Origin: Arcobacter sp. CECT 8985
Lineage (GTDB): Bacteria > Campylobacterota > Campylobacteria > Campylobacterales > Arcobacteraceae
Direction of reading: 5' to 3'
Assembly: GCF_004116495.1 (NCBI RefSeq)
Contig: NZ_PDKC01000008.1
Span: 25,115 to 89,114 of the forward strand
Length of the DNA: 64,000 nt
Shown here: one piece after another, positions 26,826 through 36,267 of the stretch
Position numbering within the stretch: position 1 is the first letter of the stretch
How the letters are laid out: each line of letters starts with the position of its first letter
The notes under the pieces: generated by a model
Seen by the model: only the letters and a program-made list of their open reading frames with translations
Told to the model about the DNA's origin: nothing
The model's database searches: none
Made by a program: the position numbers and the translations under genes

Positions 26826-27847
26826 TGAAAGAATTTAAAAGAATAGCTATTGTAAAGTTATCTGCAATGGGTGATATTATTCATGCAATGGTAGCTTTAC
26901 AATTTATAAAAAAAAAGTATCCTTCTTTAAAAATAGATTGGTTTGTTGAAAAAGCATTTTCACAAATACTACAAAATAATCCTCATATTGATAATATATA
27001 TGAATTAAATCTAAAAAAGATAAAAGATAATAAAAAAGAGATTTTCAATCAGATAAAATTAGCTAAAAACTATTCTAAAAATAATTATGATTTAATTATT
27101 GATGCGCAAGGCTTGATGAAATCAGCAATAGTATCTAAATTAATAGGGAAAAATGTAGCTGGATATTCAAAAAACTCTACAAGAGAAAAAATAGCAGCTT
27201 TTTTTTATAATCAAAAAATTGAAATTGCATATGATAAAAATGCAATAGAAAGAAATACAAAAATATTATCATCACCTTTAAGGTTTGAAATTTCTAAAGA
27301 GAATATTTTAAATAAAGATCCTTTTTTATTTTATAAAGAAGAGAATAAAAAGATTTATGAATATTTAACTAATAGTAAAAAAAATATTCTTTTTATTGTT
27401 GGTGCAAGTTGGCCAAGTAAGATGTACTCTAAAGAAAAATTTGCTAAAATAGTAAATTATATAGATGAAAATTTTTTAATAGCTTGGGGAAGTGAAACTG
27501 AAAAAGATATAGCAGATTTTGTAGAAAAAAATTCTAAAAATGCAAAAGCTTTACCTAAATTGGATTTAAATAGTTTAAAAGCACTTGTTTCAAAAGTTGA
27601 TTTAGTTATTGGAAATGATACAGGACCAACTCATATGGCATGGGCTTTAAATATACCTTCTATAACACTATTTGGTAATACACCTGGATATAGAAATACG
27701 TATATAACAAAAATAAATAAGATAATTGAGTCAAATTCAAAGGTTAATCCATTTAAATTGGATAAAAATGATTTCTCAATTAAAAATATAGATGAAAAAA
27801 ATATTGTTAAAGTGGCGAAGGAAATTCTTTATGAAGAGAAAAATTAA
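26825..27847 (+). CDS. waaC: Lipopolysaccharide heptosyltransferase I
   Basis: GT9 enzyme that adds the first L-glycero-D-manno-heptose to Kdo of the LPS inner core. The N-terminus has the family KLSAMGDIIHAMVALQFIKKK. The donor-site motif is GNDTGPTHMAWALNIPSITL near residue 265. At 340 residues it has normal WaaC length. The MGDIIHA sequence and the neighbour order ppx-waaC-acyltransferase favour WaaC over the GT9 paralogues further on. It overlaps the acyltransferase gene by 17 bases. Confidence 0.93.
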   Translation: MKEFKRIAIVKLSAMGDIIHAMVALQFIKKKYPSLKIDWFVEKAFSQILQNNPHIDNIYELNLKKIKDNKKEIFNQIKLAKNYSKNNYDLIIDAQGLMKSAIVSKLIGKNVAGYSKNSTREKIAAFFYNQKIEIAYDKNAIERNTKILSSPLRFEISKENILNKDPFLFYKEENKKIYEYLTNSKKNILFIVGASWPSKMYSKEKFAKIVNYIDENFLIAWGSETEKDIADFVEKNSKNAKALPKLDLNSLKALVSKVDLVIGNDTGPTHMAWALNIPSITLFGNTPGYRNTYITKINKIIESNSKVNPFKLDKNDFSIKNIDEKNIVKVAKEILYEEKN

Positions 27848-28745
27848 GGATTATTATAGATATATATTATATAACATTTTTAAATTTATTATATTAATAA
27901 CTCCTAAATTTATTACAAAACAGATATTAATATTTATTGCACATTTAGCTAATAAATTTAATAAAGAGCATTTACATATTGCAAATGTAAATTTAGATTT
28001 AGTATATGGTGATTCAATAACTAAGAAAGAAAAACAACAGATTATTTTTACTTCATATAAATCTTTATTATTTAATTTATATGAGTTTGTTGAAAATCAA
28101 CATATATCAAAAGAAAAACTAATTAGTAAAGCAAATATAGAAAATGAAGAAGTTATTTTAAATGCAATTAAGCAAAATAGAAAAATAATTTATATAACTG
28201 CACATTATGGTGGTTGGGAAATTGCACTACCTTATGTTGCTTTAAAGTATGGGAAACTTGCAGTTGTAAATAGAAAAATGGATAATCCATATATAAATGA
28301 TATGTATGAAAAAGCAAGAGATAGAAATAATATTACAATGCTAGAAAAAAAATCTGCTGCAAAAGGAATGTTAAAGGCTTTTAAAGAAAAAAAAGCAGTT
28401 GCATTGGTAATTGATCAACATATGAAAAATGGTATTGAAATCGATTTTTTTAATAAGAAAGTAATGGCAACTGATGCTACAGCAAGATTAGGTTTAAAAC
28501 TTGATGCTGTGATTATTCCAATTTTTTGTGTGATGAATGATTTTAGAGATTATACCTTAAAAGTTGGAGATATGATTGATTGTAAAAATTTAGAGTTTAA
28601 AACCGATGATAAAATAAAAGAATTAACTCAAATGCAATCAAATATAATTGAAAAACAGATTTTAGAATACCCACATTTGTGGTTTTGGCAACATAAAAGA
28701 TGGAAGAAATATTATAAAAATTTATACAATAGAAATAAAAGTTAA
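27831..28745 (+). CDS. waaM: Lipid A biosynthesis acyltransferase (LpxL/HtrB family)
   Basis: Inner-membrane enzyme that adds a secondary acyl chain to lipid A. I start it at 27831 (MKRKIKDYY) with AAGGAA upstream, and not at an in-frame ATG at 27792. The catalytic HX4E motif is visible as HYGGWE at residues ~124-129; VIDQH with the following residues is the second family block. The N-terminus holds a membrane-associated helix. At 304 residues it is typical. It lies between waaC and dgkA, as waaM does beside waaC in Campylobacter. Confidence 0.9.
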   Translation: MKRKIKDYYRYILYNIFKFIILITPKFITKQILIFIAHLANKFNKEHLHIANVNLDLVYGDSITKKEKQQIIFTSYKSLLFNLYEFVENQHISKEKLISKANIENEEVILNAIKQNRKIIYITAHYGGWEIALPYVALKYGKLAVVNRKMDNPYINDMYEKARDRNNITMLEKKSAAKGMLKAFKEKKAVALVIDQHMKNGIEIDFFNKKVMATDATARLGLKLDAVIIPIFCVMNDFRDYTLKVGDMIDCKNLEFKTDDKIKELTQMQSNIIEKQILEYPHLWFWQHKRWKKYYKNLYNRNKS

Positions 28746-28746
28746 T

Positions 28747-29103
28747 ATGAATAATAAACCAAAATATCATTTACTGAAAAATACTAAATATGCTTTAAGT
28801 GGATTAAAACATGTATTAAAAACAGAAAGTTCTTTTAAGTTAGAACTTATTTGTGCAATTTTTATAATTGCTGCAATTTTTTTTATAGATACTACACTAA
28901 CAAATAAGTTGATTTTATTAACAACAGGAATTTTAGTTTTAATAGTAGAATTACTTAACTCTGCAGTTGAGAATGTAGTTGATTTAGTAACTAAAGAGTT
29001 TGCTCCATTAGCTAAAACTGCAAAAGATATTGGATCAACTGCAGTTATGTTTTCAATCTGTTTACATATAATTTGTTGGATATTGGTGTTAGTATATGCA
29101 TAA
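28747..29103 (+). CDS. dgkA: Diacylglycerol kinase
   Basis: Small integral-membrane kinase (118 residues, three helices) that phosphorylates diacylglycerol, recycling the lipid released when phosphoglycerol or phosphoethanolamine heads are transferred. The family motif ELLNSAVENVVDLV and KDIGSTAVM are intact, as is the N-terminal amphipathic helix region. It sits close to an LtaS-like transferase gene that would make diacylglycerol, which fits a functional link. Confidence 0.95.
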   Translation: MNNKPKYHLLKNTKYALSGLKHVLKTESSFKLELICAIFIIAAIFFIDTTLTNKLILLTTGILVLIVELLNSAVENVVDLVTKEFAPLAKTAKDIGSTAVMFSICLHIICWILVLVYA

Positions 29104-29881
29104 AAAGTTTCAAGATTATATTTTAAATGAGTATAAAAATAGTAACTGTGATATTCATTCTTTTTTTTATGAAGATAAAAAGTATTGGTTAAAAAAAGCA
29201 AGAGCAACAAAATCATCTTTTTCCCATAAGTTTTATTATAAGCTTTTTAATTTAGAACTTATAACACCAGTTGAAGAAAAAAGTGCTAAAGAAGCCTTAA
29301 ATTTTGAATGCAATAAGTTGGAAAAATTTAAAAGTTTAAGTATAAATGTTCCTAATGTTATATTTAAAAATGAAGATTTTTTTGTATTAGATGATAGTGG
29401 AAAAAGTATTAATTCTTTTATTAGAAAAAAAGATGCAAAGCAATCTATTATTGATTTTTATATAAATGAATCAATTGATGCAATATCAGAAATACATAAT
29501 AAAAAACAATATCATGGTGGAGCACAAGCTAGAAATTTAACTTTTAAAAATAATAAAGTTTATGTAATTGATCTAGAAGATAGTTTTGATGATTCTATTG
29601 ATTTAAAAACTTTACAATTTAGAGATTTTTTACTTTTTTTATTGTCTTTAACAAAAATTAGAGCTAAAGTTGAAATAAATTATATAAAAATTATTGATAA
29701 ATATATTGAAAATACAAAAAATTATGATTTTAAAAATAGACTTCAAAAACTTGCAAGTAAATTCTCTTTTTTAATTAAATTAAGTAAAAACAAATTTATA
29801 AAAAAAATTCTTGGTAATGATGTGATTTTATTTTTTAAACTTTTTGATATTTTGTATAATTTACAGGAAACAGATAAATGA
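29096..29881 (+). CDS. LPS-core kinase-like protein (protein-kinase fold)
   Basis: A 261-residue protein of the WaaP/KdkA/Bud32-like kinase fold. Visible elements are an N-terminal FFYEDKKYWLKKAR Lys strand, a FECNKLEKF helix acid, a catalytic loop YHGGAQARNLTF near residue 140 and a DLED metal site near 158. The loop has HGGxxxRN where typical kinases have HxDxxxxN, so the usual Asp is replaced by Gly. It may phosphorylate Kdo or heptose, or be an inactive scaffold. It overlaps the next gene by 4 bases. Confidence 0.72.
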   Translation: MHKKFQDYILNEYKNSNCDIHSFFYEDKKYWLKKARATKSSFSHKFYYKLFNLELITPVEEKSAKEALNFECNKLEKFKSLSINVPNVIFKNEDFFVLDDSGKSINSFIRKKDAKQSIIDFYINESIDAISEIHNKKQYHGGAQARNLTFKNNKVYVIDLEDSFDDSIDLKTLQFRDFLLFLLSLTKIRAKVEINYIKIIDKYIENTKNYDFKNRLQKLASKFSFLIKLSKNKFIKKILGNDVILFFKLFDILYNLQETDK

Positions 29882-31887
29882 ATCAAAATATAATGTCAAG
29901 TGTACTTAATATATTCAAAAAACTTTTATTTGTGCACGTTGTTTTTTTAGGTTTTATGTCTATATTTAGAATAGTATTTTTTAATTATTATTCGCCATTG
30001 GATAGCTTAAGTGGCTATTATATTGATATCTTAAAAGCTTTTTTTCTTGGTTTTAGAATTGATTTAACTGTTATTGGTTATATTCAAGCAATCCCTACAT
30101 TAATTTTAATAGTATTGTATTATCTTAAAAATAGTACTTTAATAAAATATTTTGAAAAATTTCTAATTTTATATGTATTTATATGCTATTTAATTGTAAG
30201 TTTATTATTATGTTCTGATTTTGGATTTTATTCATATTTTAAAGAGCATATTAATATTATATTTTTTGGTCTTATGGATGATGATACAGGTGCTTTAATG
30301 CAAACTTTTTGGCAAAATTATAATGTAGTATTGATATTGTCAATATTTTTTGTCTATGTACTTTTTCTTTTCTTGATTATAAAAAAAATCTTTTTACTTA
30401 AAAATAAACAATATAAATCATTTTTTGGTATAAAGTATTCAGTAGGTATATTTTTAATTTTATTTGTATTAAATTTCTTTGTAATTAGAGGAACAATAGG
30501 TATGTATCCCCTTGGTAAAATGATACCTAATGTATCAAGAAATGATTTTGTAAATAAAGTATCTCAAAATGGTGTTAGGGCTTTTACTAATGCTTTACAT
30601 GCAAGAAAAAAATTTTTAAGTAGAGAATATGATTTAATAGAAGCAACTGGATATAAAGATAATATTGAAAAAGCATTTGAATTGTATAAAGGTACTTCAA
30701 ATATAAATAAAAAAGATCTTTTATCTAATATTACAAGAAAAACTGTAAAATTAGATAATAAAGATTATAATGTTATTGTTATTATGGTTGAGAGTTTTGG
30801 TAAGCCAATATTAAAGTATCAAAGTGATAAATTTAATATTTTAGGATCATTAAAAAAACATTTTGATGAAGATATCTTATTTGATAATTTCATCTCTGCT
30901 GGTGATGGAACAATTTCAAGTTTAGAATCACTTCTTTTAAATATTCCTCATAGACCACTATCTTTTGCTTTTTCTCAATCAATTTATAAAGAAACACCTT
31001 TTACTTATACCCCTGCATTTTTATATAAAAAAAATGGATATGAAACCAGCTTTATTTATGGAGGAGATTTGACATGGAGAGATATAGAAGATTTTTTAAA
31101 ATATCAAAGTTATGATCATATTGATGGGAAAATTAATATATATAATAGTTTACATAATAAATCAAAAGCTAATGATTTGTATTTTCATCCTTGGGGAATT
31201 TATGATCAGTATTTGATGTCATATATACTTAAAAAACTTGAAAATTCTAAGAAAAAACAATTTATTGTTGCATTAACAACAAATAATCATCCACCTTATA
31301 ATATTCCAGCTGATTATAAAAGAAATAGCTTAATATTTAGTGATAATTTAAAAAAACACATTACTGGTAATATGGATTTGGCAAAGAAAAGATTTGCATC
31401 TTATGCATATGCAATTGATCAAATTGGTATCTTTTTAGATAAATTTAAAAAGACAAAATTCAAAGATAATACTATTATTGCAATTACTGCTGATAATAAT
31501 ACAATTGATGGAATAATGAAATATGATGATCATAAAGTTTTAAATTCAAAAAATATTCCTTTATATTTTTATATTCCAAAAGAGTTAAGAAAAAAATTAA
31601 AAATCGATACTACTATTGCAGGTTCCCATAAAGATATCTTCCCAACTTTATATAACCTTACTCTTAAAAACCAGAAATATATATCAATAGGACATAATTT
31701 ATTTAATGAAAATCTTAAACATTATGGATTAAATGGTTCATTAGTAGTAAATAAAAAAGATAAAGCTATAAAATTTAATGATTTAAAACAAAAAGGGGAA
31801 CCAATGCTAGATTATTATAAAGCATGTTTAGCAATATCTCAATACTTAATTAATAATGAATATAATAAAACAAAAGGAAATAAATGA
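29878..31887 (+). CDS. LtaS/EptA-type membrane sulfatase-fold phosphotransferase
   Basis: Inner-membrane protein of 669 residues: five N-terminal helices (to ~residue 200) and a periplasmic sulfatase-fold domain (~295-625). The metal-binding Glu is in VIMVESFGKP (~305), and the nucleophile Thr is in GDGTISS (~345). GSHKD (~583) holds a further His. At the usual DH metal pair the sequence is ADNNT (Asp ~539, then Asn). It likely moves a phospho-head group (phosphoglycerol or phosphoethanolamine) from a lipid to the LPS core or another glycan. The nearby dgkA would recycle the diacylglycerol. Confidence 0.85.
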   Translation: MNQNIMSSVLNIFKKLLFVHVVFLGFMSIFRIVFFNYYSPLDSLSGYYIDILKAFFLGFRIDLTVIGYIQAIPTLILIVLYYLKNSTLIKYFEKFLILYVFICYLIVSLLLCSDFGFYSYFKEHINIIFFGLMDDDTGALMQTFWQNYNVVLILSIFFVYVLFLFLIIKKIFLLKNKQYKSFFGIKYSVGIFLILFVLNFFVIRGTIGMYPLGKMIPNVSRNDFVNKVSQNGVRAFTNALHARKKFLSREYDLIEATGYKDNIEKAFELYKGTSNINKKDLLSNITRKTVKLDNKDYNVIVIMVESFGKPILKYQSDKFNILGSLKKHFDEDILFDNFISAGDGTISSLESLLLNIPHRPLSFAFSQSIYKETPFTYTPAFLYKKNGYETSFIYGGDLTWRDIEDFLKYQSYDHIDGKINIYNSLHNKSKANDLYFHPWGIYDQYLMSYILKKLENSKKKQFIVALTTNNHPPYNIPADYKRNSLIFSDNLKKHITGNMDLAKKRFASYAYAIDQIGIFLDKFKKTKFKDNTIIAITADNNTIDGIMKYDDHKVLNSKNIPLYFYIPKELRKKLKIDTTIAGSHKDIFPTLYNLTLKNQKYISIGHNLFNENLKHYGLNGSLVVNKKDKAIKFNDLKQKGEPMLDYYKACLAISQYLINNEYNKTKGNK

Positions 31888-33221
31888 TTAATATATTTAA
31901 ATCACCCTCTCAAAATATAAAAGATAAAATTACTTTATGGCTTAACCATCTTTTAGTTTTATATGCGTTTTTAATTCCCATTAATAATAATGCAAAAAGT
32001 TCTTTATTTTTTACCATGTTAGTTCTTTTTTTATATAGAAGAGATTATTGGTTTTATTTAAAAGATGCTTTTTCAAATAAAATAGTTCAAGCTTTTTTAA
32101 TTTTTTATTTGCTTAATGCACTTGGAATGTTATATACTGATAATATTTCGTATGGTAAATCACATATGGATAAAATTAAATATTTACTTTTACCTTTAAT
32201 GTTTTTATCTTTTCTTGATATTAGATATGTTTGGAGAATTGTAGCAGCATTTGTTTTTGGTATGTTAACAGCAGAAATCTTTTCATATTTAATTCATTTT
32301 GGTGCATTGCCTTATGAATTTGATATTGGAAAATATGAAATCTGGAAAACTAAAATTTTTAGTCCTGCTCCTTTTATGCATCACAGTGCACATAATGTTG
32401 GATTAGCATTAGTTATTGCAATATTACTTTATAATTTACTAAATAAAAAAAATATTTCAACTTTAGTTAAAGTATTTAGTTTAATTTTTATGACAACTGC
32501 AACTATAAATATGTCTTTTATTGCAAGTAGAACGGGATATATTTTATATATATTTATAATTTTAGTTGTAATTATATTAACTTTTAGAAAAAAAATATTT
32601 AAAGTAATGGCTTCAACAATTATAATTTTAAGTATTATTTCTACTTTAGCCTATAATTATTCTAATACTGTAAATTATAGAGTTAATCAAACAATTGATA
32701 GTATAGAAAAAATTGTAAATAATGATAATTATAAAACTTCAGTGGGATTAAGAATAGGCTTTGCAAAATATAGTTTAGATGTGATAGAAGAAAATCTATT
32801 ATTTGGTGTTGGTACAGGTGATCATATGGATGAAGTACATGCAATAATACCTAAAAAACATGAATATATTAAAAATAATGATTTGATATCAAAACCTCAT
32901 AATGTATATATTCAGATTTTATTACAAATTGGTTTAGTTGGAATGATTGGATTTATTTATTTAATATATTCAATTTTATCTTATAATAATACGACAAGAG
33001 ATAAGAAAGACATTATGATTATATTTACTTTAGCAGTGTTAGTCTTTATGTTACCTGGCATGTTGTATGATATATTTTCCCTACCTTTATTTGTTGTTTT
33101 TATAAGTGCAATGATTGCTAATAAAGAGTACAATATTAAATATAATAAAATGAATAGAAATTTACTTTTTAAATATATTATATTTGTGATTTTATTTTTA
33201 ATTATTGGAATTACAAGATAG
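31884..33221 (+). CDS. waaL: O-antigen ligase / polymerase-like membrane protein (WaaL/Wzy_C)
   Basis: Polytopic protein of 445 residues with about 11 hydrophobic segments. A large periplasmic loop near residues 270-340 holds the conserved SVGLRIGFAKYSL and PHNVYIQILLQIGLVG stretches of the O-antigen ligase family. This family joins glycans to lipid A-core, or polymerises them. It starts 4 bases before the previous stop. WaaL versus Wzy cannot be told apart by sequence, so the symbol is tentative. Confidence 0.8.
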   Translation: MINIFKSPSQNIKDKITLWLNHLLVLYAFLIPINNNAKSSLFFTMLVLFLYRRDYWFYLKDAFSNKIVQAFLIFYLLNALGMLYTDNISYGKSHMDKIKYLLLPLMFLSFLDIRYVWRIVAAFVFGMLTAEIFSYLIHFGALPYEFDIGKYEIWKTKIFSPAPFMHHSAHNVGLALVIAILLYNLLNKKNISTLVKVFSLIFMTTATINMSFIASRTGYILYIFIILVVIILTFRKKIFKVMASTIIILSIISTLAYNYSNTVNYRVNQTIDSIEKIVNNDNYKTSVGLRIGFAKYSLDVIEENLLFGVGTGDHMDEVHAIIPKKHEYIKNNDLISKPHNVYIQILLQIGLVGMIGFIYLIYSILSYNNTTRDKKDIMIIFTLAVLVFMLPGMLYDIFSLPLFVVFISAMIANKEYNIKYNKMNRNLLFKYIIFVILFLIIGITR

Positions 33222-33228
33222 GGAAAAG

Positions 33229-34368
33229 ATGAAAATAGCATATATATCAAGATCAATTATTCCATCAAGAACAGCAAATAGTATTCATGTAATGAAAATG
33301 TGTAATGCTTTCGCATCTTTAGGTCATGAGGTTATACTTTTGGCCCCATGGACTAAAAAGCTAGAAGAAAAAAATGTAAATGATATTTTTGAATATTATG
33401 GTGTTGAAAAGAATTTTGAATTAAAAAAAGTTTTTTCACCAAATATTAAATATTTAAAGAAAAGAATTTACTCTTACAGATGTTTAAATATTGTAAAAAA
33501 AATAAATGCAGATATTGTTTATGGAAGAGATGATATGTTTGCATTTTATTTAACACAAAAAAGCGGTTATTTTACATTATTTGAAAAACATGAACCTTAT
33601 AACGAAAAAGGTGTAAATAATTTTTTCTTTGATAAATTTATGAAAAATAATAGCAATAATTTAAAACTTGTAGTAAATTCTAATGAATTAAGAAAAATGT
33701 ATAATAAAAGCTGTAATATATCTTTAAATTCAATTTTAGCAGCTAATAATGCAACAAATATAATACCAGATAAAAAAGTACCATCAAATATAAATATTGA
33801 TAATTCAAAAATTCAAATTGGTTATGTTGGAAGTTTGTTTAAAGGTAGAGGTATTGATATAATAATTCAATTAGCACAAAAAATACCAAATGCTATATTT
33901 CATATAATTGGTGGCAAGCAAAAAGATATTGATTATTGGAAAAATAAAAATAAATTATCTAATATTATATTTCATGGTTTTGTAGAACCAAAAGAGACAT
34001 ATAAATATAGAAATATGTGCGATATATTATTAGCTCCATATCAAAGTGATGAAGAGGGAAATCGTTCTAGTAAATATATGTCTCCTATTAAACTTTATGA
34101 ATATATGTCTTCAAAAAAAGCAATTGTTTGTTCTAATTTTAAAGTTGTATATGAAGCTTTAAATGATGATTGTGCATTACTTGTAGATTCATCTGATATA
34201 ACTGCCTGGGAAAATGCAGTAAATGAATTAATCTCTAACAAAGAAAAAAGAGAAAAACTAGCTTTAAATGCCTATGAAAAGTTTATTAAATATCATACAT
34301 GGAAAGCAAGAGCTAAAAAGATTATAGATTCAATAGATCAAATAAATAAAATAATATTTGGAGCTTAA
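33229..34368 (+). CDS. Glycosyltransferase family 4
   Basis: GT-B enzyme of 379 residues. I start it at 33229 (MKIAYISRS) because GGGAAAAG lies just upstream and the frame before it reads into the ligase gene. The N-terminal acceptor domain has ANSIHVMKMCNAFASLGHEV. The donor site shows GYVGSLFKGRG near residue 205, and a variant of the EX7E region lies in SPIKLYEYMSSKK. The sugar is unknown. It converges with a leftward GT4 gene, and their stops overlap. Confidence 0.88.
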   Translation: MKIAYISRSIIPSRTANSIHVMKMCNAFASLGHEVILLAPWTKKLEEKNVNDIFEYYGVEKNFELKKVFSPNIKYLKKRIYSYRCLNIVKKINADIVYGRDDMFAFYLTQKSGYFTLFEKHEPYNEKGVNNFFFDKFMKNNSNNLKLVVNSNELRKMYNKSCNISLNSILAANNATNIIPDKKVPSNINIDNSKIQIGYVGSLFKGRGIDIIIQLAQKIPNAIFHIIGGKQKDIDYWKNKNKLSNIIFHGFVEPKETYKYRNMCDILLAPYQSDEEGNRSSKYMSPIKLYEYMSSKKAIVCSNFKVVYEALNDDCALLVDSSDITAWENAVNELISNKEKREKLALNAYEKFIKYHTWKARAKKIIDSIDQINKIIFGA

Positions 34369-34380
34369 ACTAAAAGCTCT
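34360..34380. terminator. Short palindrome across a convergent gene junction
   Basis: GGAGCTT and AAGCTCT pair as 6-7 bp around a 7-base loop. The arms lie in the last codons of the two GT4 genes, whose stops overlap. No T-run follows, so termination strength is doubtful. Confidence 0.35.
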
Positions 34381-35435
34381 AAATACTCATTTTGTTCTCT
34401 TTTTAAAGCAAATATTTCTAAAGCTTTTTTATGATTTTCTTTTGCTTTAATTTTCTCTTCTTCAATATTATTTGATACATTTAAAAGAATTTCTTTTAAA
34501 TTATTTACATTATTATCTTTTGTCAAATATATATGAAATCCTAAATCTTTAAATTCAGGAGAAGATGTGTCATCATAAATAATAGGAATTAATCCATAAC
34601 CAAGAGCTTCTATTATTGCATTACTCATTCCTTCCCCTAAACTAGGAAAAAGAAAAATATCACTTTTTTGCAAATATTTTTTTACTTCATTTGTATATCC
34701 AACAAATTCAATACTTTTACTGTATTCACAAGTTTCTAAGTAGTTTTCTATTTTAGAGTAGTAATTTTTATCTTGAATATCTCCTAAAAACTTAATACTA
34801 AAATCAATATTGTTTTTATATAAAACTTCACATGTTTTAATTGCTTCAAATTGTCCTTTACCTGGATGTACTCTTCCTACATGAATAATTTTTATTGTTT
34901 TATCAAAAACATTAAAATTAATGTTATCATCAAACTTTAATGATGAGTAAATTCTTGTTACTTTTGCATTTTTAGGTATTGGTAAAATATCTATAATATT
35001 TCTTTTCATATATTCACAATTTCCAACAAAATAGTTAACATTTGAATAAAAAAGTTTATGAAATATATCTTTTTTGGATGTAGTTTTTTTTGAACCTTGT
35101 CTTATTAGAAAATTTATATTTAATCCAAGTGTTGCAAAGTATAAAGACTTCATCTCTGAAGCACCTAAGAAGATAATATTTTTTATACTATTTTTTATAA
35201 GTATTTCTCTTACAGCTTTAATTAAAGATAAGCTTAGATTACTTTTGAAACTAACTTCATGCACATTTATTTTATAATTTAAAAAATGTTCTTTTTTGTT
35301 TATAATGTAGCTATTGTCTCTTGCTATAAAGTGAGTTTCAACTTCTTCACTTATTAATCTTGCAAGTTTTACAGAGGCTAGTTCCATTCCTCCATTTACT
35401 CTTGATAGACATATAATTGCAGTTTTTTGTTTCAT
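34365..35435 (-). CDS. Glycosyltransferase family 4
   Basis: A 356-residue GT-B enzyme on the minus strand. The N-terminus has ICLSRVNGGMELASVKLA. The donor site has IIHVGRVHPGKGQFEAI near residue 185, and SLGEGMSNAIIEALGYG near 290 carries the EX7E pair. It is a lone leftward gene between rightward ones, converging with one GT4 gene and divergent from a GT2 gene. Donor and acceptor are unknown; LPS core or O-chain assembly is the likely setting. Confidence 0.88.
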   Translation of the reverse strand: MKQKTAIICLSRVNGGMELASVKLARLISEEVETHFIARDNSYIINKKEHFLNYKINVHEVSFKSNLSLSLIKAVREILIKNSIKNIIFLGASEMKSLYFATLGLNINFLIRQGSKKTTSKKDIFHKLFYSNVNYFVGNCEYMKRNIIDILPIPKNAKVTRIYSSLKFDDNINFNVFDKTIKIIHVGRVHPGKGQFEAIKTCEVLYKNNIDFSIKFLGDIQDKNYYSKIENYLETCEYSKSIEFVGYTNEVKKYLQKSDIFLFPSLGEGMSNAIIEALGYGLIPIIYDDTSSPEFKDLGFHIYLTKDNNVNNLKEILLNVSNNIEEEKIKAKENHKKALEIFALKREQNEYLELLV

Positions 35436-35523
35436 TCAAAGCCTTTAAAAGTGCCATTATATCGAATTTAAATTAAACTTATTATATAATATAAGCTTAT
35501 TTAAAATTGAAGGCTTTTTTATT

Positions 35524-36267
35524 TTGAAAATTACAGCAAATATAATAACACTAAATGAAGAAAAAAATATAGAAGAAGTTATAAAATCAGTACAAGAAGT
35601 ATGTAATGAAGTATTGGTTATTGATTCATTAAGTAGTGATAAAACATGTGAAATTGCAGAAAAATTAGGTGCAAAAGTTATCAAGCAAGAGTATTTGGGT
35701 GATGGACCTCAAAAAGCATTTGGGGCACCATTTGCAAAAAATGATTGGATATTAAGCATTGATGCAGATGAAAGATTAGATTTAAATGCAATTGAAGAGA
35801 TTAAAAAACTTGATTTAGATAACACTCCTTATGATGCATTTTCATTTGCTAGAAAAACATATGTAGGTAAAAATTTTATAAAATTGTGGTATCCAGATAG
35901 AGTTGCAAGATTATATAATAGAAGAAAATGTAATTATTCAACTGCAAAAGGACATGCAAAAGTTCAAACTGAAAATATATGTGATTTAGAAGCAGATATG
36001 TTACATTATTCATATGAAGATTATACTCATATGATTAGAACTACTGAAAAGTTTATCAAAAGAGGTGCACTTTTAGCTTACGAGGATGGAAAACGTGCAA
36101 ATATTTTTGATCCATTTATTCATGGAATAGGAGCTTTATTTAAAACATTGATTTTAAAAAAAGGTATACTTCACGGTATTAATGGTTTGAATGTTGCTGT
36201 TATATCTGCATTTAGTTCGTATATGAAATATGCAGTAATGTTAGAGATGCAAAAGAATGAAAAATAA
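35524..36267 (+). CDS. GT2 glycosyltransferase, WaaE/KdtX-like
   Basis: GT-A fold family 2 enzyme, 247 residues, beginning with TTG. The first strand is MKITANIITLNEEKNIEEV, followed by VLVIDSLSSDKT and the DXD-type SIDADERL near residue 80. The pattern FARKTYVGKNFIKLWYPDRVARL and the later GHAKVQ match WaaE-like LPS-core glucosyltransferases. One hydrophobic C-terminal segment probably binds the membrane. It overlaps the next GT4 gene by 11 bases. Confidence 0.87.
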   Translation: MKITANIITLNEEKNIEEVIKSVQEVCNEVLVIDSLSSDKTCEIAEKLGAKVIKQEYLGDGPQKAFGAPFAKNDWILSIDADERLDLNAIEEIKKLDLDNTPYDAFSFARKTYVGKNFIKLWYPDRVARLYNRRKCNYSTAKGHAKVQTENICDLEADMLHYSYEDYTHMIRTTEKFIKRGALLAYEDGKRANIFDPFIHGIGALFKTLILKKGILHGINGLNVAVISAFSSYMKYAVMLEMQKNEK

